A DNA stretch of 5,120 nucleotides from Bacteroidales bacterium. Lineage in GTDB: Bacteria > Bacteroidota > Bacteroidia > Bacteroidales > VadinHA17. The notes under the pieces were generated by a model. The model saw nothing but the letters and a program-made list of their open reading frames with translations. It was not told the origin of the DNA and ran no database searches. The stretch spans positions 586 to 5,705 of the forward strand of contig PMNJ01000192.1 of assembly GCA_003162595.1 (NCBI GenBank), read 5' to 3'. A program made the position numbers and the translations under genes. Of the stretch, positions 1 to 5,120 are shown piece by piece. The number at the start of each line of letters is the position of its first letter. The first letter of the stretch is position 1.

Positions 1-1455
1 AGGCATCCTTCAGGTTATTCAACGGTCTACGGACACCTTGACAGATTTGCTCCTAAAATTGAGGATTATGTCAAAAAACAGCAATATTATAAAAAAAGCT
101 TTCAGATTACATTGTTTCCCGAAAAAGAAGAATTTCCTGTCAAACAGGGTGAGCTTATAGCTTATTCGGGTAATTCAGGTAGCTCCGGCGGCCCTCATCT
201 GCACTTTGAGATAAGAAAATCAGACAGTGAAAAACCTATCAATCCTCTGCTTTTCGATTTTGGCATGGCAGACAATATTCCACCTGTTATAGAAAAACTT
301 GTAATATACCCCATTAACCGCCACACTTCAATTAATAAAAAGAATGCAATTAAAAAGATAAATGTGATTGGAGGTCATGGAATATATTCTATAACTCAGG
401 AAAATGGAATATCAATAAACGGTCTTGCAGGATTTGGGATAAAAGCTTATGATATGCTGAACAACAGTCCCAATAAAGTTGCAGTATATTCGATTGAATT
501 ATCAATTGACAGCATTTCAATTTTTAAATACAAAATGGATGGTTTCTCTTTCGATGAATCAAGGTATGTTAACAGCCATATCGATTATGAGACCTATATG
601 AAGGAAAACATATATATTGAAAGGGCCTTTGTTCTGCCAGACGATAAATTGAGTGTCTATAAAAATGTCATCAACAGGGGTTTATTCAACTTCAAAGATA
701 ACAAAACTCATCGTGCCAAAATTACTGTCTCAGATGCCAATAATAACAAATCAGTATTGACCTTTCAAATAAAGGCACAGGCAGAAAAACCGCAGCCGGA
801 TCAGGATCTCGTTGATAAGAACATCAAAGTAATGCCATTTGACAAAGCCAATAAGTTTTCTGCTGAAAATATTTCTATAAGTATTCCGGCAGGAGCACTT
901 TATGACACACTTTACTTTTCTTACAAGAAAGAATTGGGAACAAGTGAAATGTTCTCCGATCTGCATTATGTCCACAACAATCTCACTCCTGTCCACAAAG
1001 CCTATTCGCTCTCAATTAAACCAAAAACTATCCCTGCCGGAAAAGAGTCTAAATTGCTTCTTGTTCAGCTGGCAGATGATCAGAAAAAAATCGCTGTTAA
1101 CAGTTTCTGGTCTGACGGGTTTCTCACTGCAGATGTTCTATCTTTTGGCAGATTCTATATTGGAATAGATACTGTTGCGCCGGTTATTTCAGCAAATGAA
1201 TTGGCTCAGGGTGCAAATCTTACCGGGAAGAAGGAAATCAGAATCAGGATCACTGATGAACTTTCCGGAATAAAGTCATATGATCCATCAATAGACGGAA
1301 ACTGGGCTCTGTTCGAATATGATCAGAAAAACGATATGCTGATTTATAAATTTGATGAAACCAGGATCACAAAAGGCACAAAACACAACCTTTCTCTTAA
1401 AGTAACTGACAATAAGGATAATAGCAGTTTATATAAATGTAGTTTTACATGGTAG
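1..1455 (+). CDS. M23 family zinc metallopeptidase with Ig-like C-terminal region (5' partial)
   Basis: The reading frame is open from base 1, giving 484 codons before the TAG at 1453-1455; the true start is upstream of the window. Visible near the start is the second half of a LytM/M23 (lysostaphin-type) peptidase domain: the YGHL motif (codons 10-13), then GNSGSSGGPHLHFEIR (about codons 57-72), whose HLH (codons 66 and 68) supplies one zinc ligand and one catalytic histidine in this family. The first zinc-binding HxxxD motif would lie before the window. M23 enzymes cut peptide cross-links in peptidoglycan and usually act in the periplasm. After the peptidase domain come roughly 400 residues without known motifs. 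The end (codons ~390-484, from DTVAPVISAN, with ITDELSGI and VTDNKDN) resembles an Ig-like beta-sandwich. This arrangement is common in Bacteroidota M23 proteins. The family call is firm; the Ig-like reading is inferred from sequence pattern, and substrate is unknown. Confidence 0.93.
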   Translation, partial: RHPSGYSTVYGHLDRFAPKIEDYVKKQQYYKKSFQITLFPEKEEFPVKQGELIAYSGNSGSSGGPHLHFEIRKSDSEKPINPLLFDFGMADNIPPVIEKLVIYPINRHTSINKKNAIKKINVIGGHGIYSITQENGISINGLAGFGIKAYDMLNNSPNKVAVYSIELSIDSISIFKYKMDGFSFDESRYVNSHIDYETYMKENIYIERAFVLPDDKLSVYKNVINRGLFNFKDNKTHRAKITVSDANNNKSVLTFQIKAQAEKPQPDQDLVDKNIKVMPFDKANKFSAENISISIPAGALYDTLYFSYKKELGTSEMFSDLHYVHNNLTPVHKAYSLSIKPKTIPAGKESKLLLVQLADDQKKIAVNSFWSDGFLTADVLSFGRFYIGIDTVAPVISANELAQGANLTGKKEIRIRITDELSGIKSYDPSIDGNWALFEYDQKNDMLIYKFDETRITKGTKHNLSLKVTDNKDNSSLYKCSFTW

Positions 1456-1491
1456 TAATGTCCATCGCTTGCTTCCTGTAAAAACTCTATT

Positions 1492-1573
1492 TTCCTTTGA
1501 GTTACTTTGTGCTCTACTTCGTTACCCTTTGTGGATAAATTTCTTATTTTTACCACAAAGGTTCACTAAAGAC
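1492..1573. repeat. CTTTGTG-type intergenic repeat, inverted pair
   Basis: A forward unit (about 1492-1539, starting TTCCTTTGAG and ending CCTTTGTGGATAAA) is followed by a reverse unit (1543-1573). The forward unit aligns with 3187-3234, sharing TCCTTTGAG, CTT.GT and CCTTTGTG..TAAA in the same order. The reverse unit, read on the minus strand, matches 3209-3239 at 24 of 31 positions without gaps. The two units make a perfect 9-bp inverted repeat, CCTTTGTGG (1526-1534) and CCACAAAGG (1553-1561), with an 18-nt spacer. It sits 37 bases after the stop codon of the M23 gene, so the transcript could form a hairpin there, but no U-tract follows. Whether it ends transcription is unknown. Confidence 0.6.
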
Positions 1574-1654
1574 ATTCCAATAAATCAAATACTCTGGCAC
1601 AAGGCATTGAATGTTAAATATTCCTAAAATACCGGAAAGGCCGGGAATTTTGAC

Positions 1655-1662
1655 TATCTTTG
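1655..1662 (+). promoter_or_regulatory. Bacteroidota -7 promoter element (TATCTTTG)
   Basis: TATCTTTG matches the Bacteroidota sigma-ABfr consensus TAnnTTTG exactly. No TTTG is present at the expected distance upstream (about 1632-1637), so only the -7 half is supported. Initiation would fall near 1667-1670 and give a 5' leader of about 275 nt before the 63-residue ORF. A short CCGG..CCGG inverted repeat (1632-1635 and 1641-1644) lies where the -33 element would be expected. It could be an operator, or chance. Confidence 0.5.
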
Positions 1663-1667
1663 TCGCA

Positions 1668-1942
1668 TTATGTAAACAAAACGATTTGTCATTTGTTAGC
1701 GTAATAAGTTCTAGTCCATATTATTTGTACCTCAGTTAAGATTTAAACAGAATCGTTTCTGTTTAAACAGTTCAGTGAAAATTAAAGACGAACAGAGGAA
1801 TAATTCTTAACACTATAATTACATTTATATAGATTATGATGAACGGAAGCATTTTAAAATGCTTCTATGATTATGATTATTTATAAAGCAGACTCACATT
1901 CTGCAAATTATTATTAACTAACTATTAGAATAAAGTAATATT
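1668..1942 (+). promoter_or_regulatory. Putative structured 5' leader of the 63-residue ORF
   Basis: This AT-rich stretch lies between the TATCTTTG element and the ATG at 1943 and has no substantial ORF. It has three inverted repeats. The first is an 11-bp stem, TTTAAACAGAA (1742-1752) with TTCTGTTTAAA (1757-1767), around a TCGT loop. The second is a 20-bp perfect palindrome, GAAGCATTTTAAAATGCTTC (1846-1865). The third is a 5-bp stem, GCAGA (1888-1892) with TCTGC (1900-1904), around a 7-nt loop. None is followed by a U-tract, so they do not look like intrinsic terminators. I do not recognise a known riboswitch or thermosensor. A 16-codon reading frame starting ATGATG at 1836 and ending TAA at 1884-1886 overlaps the palindrome; it has no visible ribosome-binding site. 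A regulatory leader is an inference from length and hairpins only. Confidence 0.35.
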
Positions 1943-2134
1943 ATGCAAGAAAAAAAACAAACTGTTTTTAAAACACCTGACATAACCAGAATGCAGGAAG
2001 TAGTAATCAACCCAAGGACCAAGATTTATATAGCTATCGGGGCTGATCCAGAAGAAGCAAGAAGCCGCTACTGGGCAAGACAAGATGCAAAAGGCAAAGT
2101 TCTGCTGACACCTAAAAAAGCTGTGCTAAACTAA
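1943..2134 (+). CDS. Small basic protein of unknown function, 63 residues
   Basis: ATG at 1943, TAA at 2132-2134. I do not recognise the family. The product is hydrophilic and basic (13 Lys/Arg against 7 Asp/Glu), has no Cys, no signal peptide and no membrane segment, so it is probably cytoplasmic. A polar N-terminus (residues 1-18) is followed by a short beta-like stretch (TKIYIAIGA, 26-34), then a charged and probably helical segment (DPEEARSRYWARQDAKGK, 35-52), and a Lys-rich tail. Evidence that it is real: ordinary codon use, an ATG start, a promoter-like element and long leader upstream, and a stop just before the convergent gene. No clear Shine-Dalgarno is seen, which is normal for this phylum. 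Basic charge would allow nucleic-acid or ribosome binding, but this is speculation. Confidence 0.75.
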   Translation: MQEKKQTVFKTPDITRMQEVVINPRTKIYIAIGADPEEARSRYWARQDAKGKVLLTPKKAVLN

Positions 2135-2142
2135 TACCGAAC

Positions 2143-2157
2143 AGGTTTTTTCAACCT
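2143..2157. terminator. Weak hairpin between convergent genes
   Basis: AGGTT (2143-2147) and AACCT (2153-2157) form a 5-bp stem around TTTTC in the 29-base gap between the two convergent stop codons. A hairpin here could end transcription from either side. The stem is short and there is no proper U-tract after it on either strand, so this is a weak call. Confidence 0.22.
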
Positions 2158-2163
2158 TATAAC

Positions 2164-3063
2164 TTAGTATATTTTGGGCGGATAAACACCCCGGCTGATC
2201 ATATTATTAATACTCTCAACAACAAAAGGCTTATCTTCGCGATAGGTAACGCCGAACCATCTGTCGTTGCTCATTAAGATTTTAATCGTTATTTCACCAT
2301 TCTTAACAAATTTATCAATGGATGTTGGAATATCAAGCTCAGCTTTAAGATCCATTCCATTTTTGTTGATGAAGTTTCTGAACTCATCGCCAAGATAACC
2401 GAAACAAGATGGTTTAAAACCCCACAGATTCATAGATACGACCTCGTTTCCTGTAAACTTTTGGAATTTCCCTTCACTTATAGGAGCTTTTGCACCATCA
2501 GCTGTTCTCTCAATCTGACGTGTTTCAATAATATTTTTCAGAAGGCCGTCTGAGCCTACATCGCAGACACCCCTGTTTACATGACCGTGGTCTGACAAAG
2601 TATTTCCCATCTTGTATCCTACAATACAGTAGCAATTCGGATCTTTATCATTAACCAGAAATTCGTGAAGGATTTTAAATGACTCAACACCGTAGTAGTC
2701 ATCGGCATTTATCACGCCGAATGGTTCCTTTATTTTTTTTGAAGTAACCAGGATTGCATGGCTGGTACCCCATGGTTTCTGCCTTTCAGGGGAGACCTTA
2801 ACACCTTCCGGCAGATTGGTGATCTCCTGGAAAACATAATCAACCTCAATTTTCCCTTTAAGCTTTTTTACAAATCGTTCTTTAACCTGTTCTTCTATAT
2901 CACGTCTTATAACAAAAACAATTTTACCAAATCCTGCACGTATCGCATCATAAATTGAATAGTCAATTATTGTTTCTCCGGAAGGCCCTACTTCATCAAG
3001 TTGTTTATTGCCACCATAACGTGTACCCATTCCAGCAGCCAAAACTAAGAGAGTTGGTTTCAT
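2164..3063 (-). CDS. Sugar-phosphate nucleotidyltransferase family protein
   Basis: 299 residues from the ATG at 3063. A TTG eight codons upstream is in frame, but the ATG places the first beta-strand of the fold (PTLLVLAAG) right at the N-terminus as is usual, so I prefer it. The fold is the Rossmann-like NTP_transferase (GT-A-like) type. The signature LAAGMGTRYGGNKQL (residues 8-22) is the nucleotide-phosphate loop, with Lys20 in the usual catalytic position. KPWGTSHAI (96-104) matches the P-x-G-T-x-x-A nucleotide-binding motif, and INADDYYG (118-125) supplies the metal-binding acidic residues. Such enzymes join a sugar 1-phosphate and an NTP to make an NDP-sugar plus pyrophosphate, in the cytoplasm. 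The exact sugar and nucleotide cannot be told from sequence; GalU- or RmlA-like specificity should not be assumed. No sugar kinase or glycosyltransferase gene is adjacent in the window, and it appears to be transcribed alone, convergent with the 63-residue ORF. Confidence 0.9.
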   Translation of the reverse strand: MKPTLLVLAAGMGTRYGGNKQLDEVGPSGETIIDYSIYDAIRAGFGKIVFVIRRDIEEQVKERFVKKLKGKIEVDYVFQEITNLPEGVKVSPERQKPWGTSHAILVTSKKIKEPFGVINADDYYGVESFKILHEFLVNDKDPNCYCIVGYKMGNTLSDHGHVNRGVCDVGSDGLLKNIIETRQIERTADGAKAPISEGKFQKFTGNEVVSMNLWGFKPSCFGYLGDEFRNFINKNGMDLKAELDIPTSIDKFVKNGEITIKILMSNDRWFGVTYREDKPFVVESINNMISRGVYPPKIY

Positions 3064-3122
3064 AATGTAATTTTTTATTCTGCGCAATTATACAGAAAAA
3101 AATGATATTTTAAAATATAAAA

Positions 3123-3130
3123 CAAAATCA
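3123..3130 (-). promoter_or_regulatory. Possible -7 element for the nucleotidyltransferase gene
   Basis: Read on the minus strand this is TGATTTTG, one mismatch from the TAnnTTTG consensus. It would put the transcript start near 3118 and give a leader of about 55 nt. No TTTG lies at the right distance upstream. The predicted leader holds a 14-bp AT-only palindrome, ATATTTTAAAATAT (3105-3118), which is plausible by chance in such AT-rich sequence. Confidence 0.25.
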
Positions 3131-3186
3131 TTGACACAATTATTTTTTTCTGACTCATAAATAATTAAGCACGAAAGACGTCTTAA

Positions 3187-3239
3187 ATCCTTTGAGCACC
3201 TTAGTATTTTCCTTAGCGCGCCTTTGTGTTAAAAAAAAG
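3187..3239 (+). repeat. CTTTGTG-type intergenic repeat, second copy
   Basis: The stretch begins ATCCTTTGAG and ends CCTTTGTGTTAAAAAAAAG. It aligns over its length with 1492-1539 in the same orientation, and its 3' part (3209-3239) matches the minus strand of 1543-1573 at 24 of 31 positions. The sequence just before it (about 3169-3186, GCACGAAAGACGTC and on) may belong to the same element. Its right end meets the start of the cutC-like fragment within a few bases. The mechanism that spreads it is not visible: there is no transposase, no clear terminal inverted repeats and no target duplication. Confidence 0.55.
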
Positions 3240-3423
3240 AGATGCTCAGAATGCCGGAGCTACTGAATTTCATCTTACAGGCAGAAAAATTATTGAGAGT
3301 GAAATGACCTTCCAAAGACAAAATATTTCAATAGGCAATGCTTCCGATATTCCTGAATTTTCCAGAAAAGTCGTCGACCCTGATATGATAAGAAGCATAA
3401 TCAATAAGCTGAAATTGATCTGA
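3232..3423 (+). pseudogene. cutC: C-terminal remnant of a CutC-like protein (5' part missing)
   Basis: In frame 1 this stretch encodes about 63 residues ending at TGA 3421-3423. From about 3250 on it follows the C-terminal pattern of CutC (PF03932, a TIM-barrel family called copper homeostasis protein): GATEFH, then SEMTFQRQNISIGN, then EFSRKVVDPDMIRSII, corresponding to the conserved TGA.EFH, the S-x-M-x-[YF]-R block and the terminal D-x-x-x-[VI]-x-x-[IL] helix. Whole CutC proteins are about 200-250 residues, so roughly three quarters are missing. Upstream codons read into the CTTTGTG repeat, whose GTG at 3226 is the only possible in-frame start nearby and is not credible. There is no promoter or ribosome-binding site. 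The remaining codons carry no stop or frameshift, so loss may be recent, or a stray fragment was moved here. The family match is from memory of the motif pattern. A real small protein is possible but less likely. Confidence 0.72.
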
Positions 3424-3430
3424 AATATCC

Positions 3431-3460
3431 TTTGAAATATTAATGGGCTTGTTACCTTTG
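3431..3460 (+). promoter_or_regulatory. Bacteroidota promoter of the C69 dipeptidase gene
   Basis: TTTG (3431-3434) and TACCTTTG (3453-3460) match the -33 TTTG and -7 TAnnTTTG elements of the Bacteroidota primary sigma factor, with an 18-bp spacer, close to the usual spacing. Transcription should start near 3465-3468, leaving a leader of about 40 nt before the ATG at 3508. The promoter begins just 8 bases after the stop codon of the cutC-like remnant, so the dipeptidase gene is probably its own transcription unit. No Shine-Dalgarno precedes the ATG. Confidence 0.65.
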
Positions 3461-3507
3461 TGATTCTTAATTCAAAAACTATTTTTAAATATTTAATAGT
3501 GATTTTT

Positions 3508-5120
3508 ATGAAAAAACTATCTGAATTAATAATTGTAATACTCTTATCAGTCTTATTACCGGGACAGACTACAAATGCCTGTACAAATTTTCTTGTAACC
3601 AAAGGTGCGTCTGTAAAAGGATCGACAATGATAACTTATGCTGCAGACTCGCATCAGTTATATGGGGAACTATATTATTGGCCGGCAAAAGACTATCCTC
3701 AGGGCACTATGCTTGATGTTATTGAATGGGACACCCAAAAGTATATGGGGAAGATTTTACAGGTGGCACATACCTACTCTGTAGTCGGAAACATGAATGA
3801 ACATCAACTCGCTATAGGAGAAACCACATATGGGGGAATTGAAACTCTTGTTGATACAACAGCCATAGTTGATTATGGAAGTCTTATATATCTGACGCTT
3901 CAGAGAGCTAAAAATGCAAGAGAAGCTATAAAAGTGATGTCTGACCTGGTATCTGCATACGGTTATGCCAGTGAAGGTGAATCATTTTCATTTGCTGATC
4001 CGAATGAAGCATGGATTTTTGAAATCATTAGTAAAGGAGCTAATAATAAAGGTGCCGTATGGGTAGCACGTCGTATTCCTGACGGATATATATCAGGTCA
4101 TGCAAACCAGGCAAGAATACAGACATTCCCTTTGGCTACCGGCAAGAAGAACAGTATTGCAATTACTTCTAAAGAACTTAACAGGGTGTCAGAACCTAAT
4201 ATTGAATGTGTATATGCATATGATGTAATCGAATTTGCCAGAAGCAAAAATCTATTTAAAGGGAAAGATGCTGAATTCAGTTTCTCCGACACTTACAATC
4301 CGATTTCTTTTTCAGGCGCCCGTTTTTGCGAGGCACGCGTATGGTCATTCTTCAAATCAGTTAATGCTGATATGAATCAGTACTTCAACTATATTTCCGG
4401 ACATGATTTAAGCAAGCGTATGCCTCTGTGGATCAAGCCTGACCATAAAATTTCCGATTACGATATGATGAATTTCATGAGGGATCATCTTGAAGGAACC
4501 CCTCTTGATATGAGAAAAGACATAGGCGCAGGTCCATTTGGTCTCCCCTATCGCTGGCGTCCTCTTGATTGGAAAGTATCAAATGATAAAAACGCGCCAT
4601 TATATTGTAATGAAAGAACCGTTGCTACACAGCAAACCGGGTTCGTCTTTGTAGCTGAATGCCGCAGCTGGTTACCTGATCCTATCGGGGGTATCTTCTG
4701 GTTTGGCGTTGATGATGCTGCCACTACCGTCTTCACGCCGATGTATTGTGGTATAACTGAAGTTCCTGAATGTTTTAAAGTTGGAAATGGCGATATGCTT
4801 ACTTATTCTCCTACTTCGGCTTTCTGGCTATTTAACCAGGTTGCCAACTGGTGCTATACACGTTATGATATGATGAGCGCTGACGCACAAAAAGTACAGA
4901 AACAGCTTGAAACAAAGTACGTATCTAAAACAGATTCTGTTGATGCGGAAGCACTTAAACTGTCTGCTAAGGATATGAATATTGCAAGGAATTATCTGAC
5001 AAATTATTCAGGCGAAATGGCCCGTAATACTTTTACTCAATGGAAAACATTAAGTGAGTACCTTCTTGTAAAATATATTGATGGTAATATCAAAAAAGAA
5101 AAGGACGGAAAGTTTGAAAG
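3508..5120 (+). CDS. Secreted C69-family dipeptidase, PepD-like (3' partial)
   Basis: The frame is open from ATG 3508 to the window edge: 537 codons, no stop. Residues 1-24 are a typical signal peptide: KK, a hydrophobic core (LIIVILLSVLL), then a small-residue cleavage site TNA just before Cys25. In the C69 family (Ntn-hydrolases related to Lactobacillus PepD and to secernin) this cysteine becomes the N-terminal nucleophile, so signal peptidase cleavage itself would expose the active site. Family motifs follow in order: ACTNFLV (24-30), GSTMITYAADSH (38-49), NEHQLAIGETT (97-107), FADPNEAWIFE (162-172) and SGHANQARI (196-204). The enzyme likely hydrolyses dipeptides with broad specificity in the periplasm or outside the cell, feeding amino acid uptake. 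Full-length members are usually about 530-570 residues, so only a short end should be missing. A lipoprotein reading is unlikely, because the -3 residue is Thr rather than Leu and the Cys is the conserved catalytic one. Confidence 0.93.
   Translation, partial: MKKLSELIIVILLSVLLPGQTTNACTNFLVTKGASVKGSTMITYAADSHQLYGELYYWPAKDYPQGTMLDVIEWDTQKYMGKILQVAHTYSVVGNMNEHQLAIGETTYGGIETLVDTTAIVDYGSLIYLTLQRAKNAREAIKVMSDLVSAYGYASEGESFSFADPNEAWIFEIISKGANNKGAVWVARRIPDGYISGHANQARIQTFPLATGKKNSIAITSKELNRVSEPNIECVYAYDVIEFARSKNLFKGKDAEFSFSDTYNPISFSGARFCEARVWSFFKSVNADMNQYFNYISGHDLSKRMPLWIKPDHKISDYDMMNFMRDHLEGTPLDMRKDIGAGPFGLPYRWRPLDWKVSNDKNAPLYCNERTVATQQTGFVFVAECRSWLPDPIGGIFWFGVDDAATTVFTPMYCGITEVPECFKVGNGDMLTYSPTSAFWLFNQVANWCYTRYDMMSADAQKVQKQLETKYVSKTDSVDAEALKLSAKDMNIARNYLTNYSGEMARNTFTQWKTLSEYLLVKYIDGNIKKEKDGKFE

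Noticed and set aside
751..996. 81-codon minus-strand ORF inside the M23 gene
   Set aside because: It is a shadow of a well-supported coding frame, with no motif and no promoter.
902..1168. 88-codon plus-strand ORF in another frame of the M23 gene
   Set aside because: It fully overlaps the M23 frame, which carries a recognisable protein; the alternative product has no family features.
1344..1556. 70-codon minus-strand ORF across the M23 gene end
   Set aside because: Half overlaps the M23 coding end and half the CTTTGTG repeat; no supporting start signals.
1742..1767. 11-bp stem as an intrinsic terminator of a ~100-nt small RNA
   Set aside because: The stem is AT-rich and is followed by CAGTTCAG, with no U-tract.
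2758..2958. 66-codon plus-strand ORF antisense to the nucleotidyltransferase gene
   Set aside because: It lies wholly within a confidently identified gene on the other strand.
3564..3582. Lipoprotein signal (lipobox) ending at Cys25 of the dipeptidase
   Set aside because: The residues before the Cys are Thr-Asn-Ala, lacking Leu at -3, and the Cys is the conserved catalytic nucleophile of the family.
3270..3602. 110-codon minus-strand ORF with hydrophobic stretches
   Set aside because: It lies antisense to the cutC-like remnant, the dipeptidase promoter and the signal-peptide codons. Its hydrophobicity is explained by AT-rich antisense codons, and it resembles no family.
4098..4736. Two minus-strand ORFs (4098-4292 and 4548-4736) inside the dipeptidase gene
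   Set aside because: Both are antisense to the C69 frame, which is continuous and carries the family motifs.

Overview
The window looks like an AT-rich chromosomal segment from a member of the Bacteroidota, probably Bacteroidales or a close relative. This rests on Bacteroidota-type promoter elements (TAnnTTTG, with a matching upstream TTTG in one case), weak or absent Shine-Dalgarno sequences, and protein families in the form usual for that phylum. There is no sign of phage, an insertion sequence, CRISPR or a tRNA/rRNA gene.

Layout, left to right. (1) Positions 1-1455, + strand: the 3' part of an M23-family zinc metallopeptidase gene, with a long Ig-like C-terminal region; the 5' end lies outside the window. 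(2) 1456-1942: a 487-base non-coding stretch. Its first part holds a degenerate CTTTGTG-type repeat folded into an inverted pair. Its second part holds a TATCTTTG promoter-like element followed by a leader of about 275 nt with three simple hairpins. (3) 1943-2134, + strand: a small basic 63-residue protein of unknown function. (4) 2164-3063, - strand, convergent with it: a sugar-phosphate nucleotidyltransferase-like protein of 299 residues. (5) 3064-3507: a second copy of the CTTTGTG-type repeat, butted directly against what I read as the last ~60 codons of a cutC-like gene whose 5' part is missing, then a good Bacteroidota promoter. (6) 3508-5120, + strand: a secreted C69-family (PepD-like) dipeptidase gene that runs off the right edge without a stop.

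The genes do not form one operon. Each seems to be a separate transcription unit with its own intergenic region. Two encode extracytoplasmic hydrolases (M23 peptidoglycan-peptidase type, C69 dipeptidase) and one a cytoplasmic sugar-nucleotide-type enzyme. The least ordinary parts are the intergenic ones: the shared repeat, the decapitated cutC remnant next to one repeat copy, and the structured leader in front of the small orphan protein. I found no convincing new multi-gene system.
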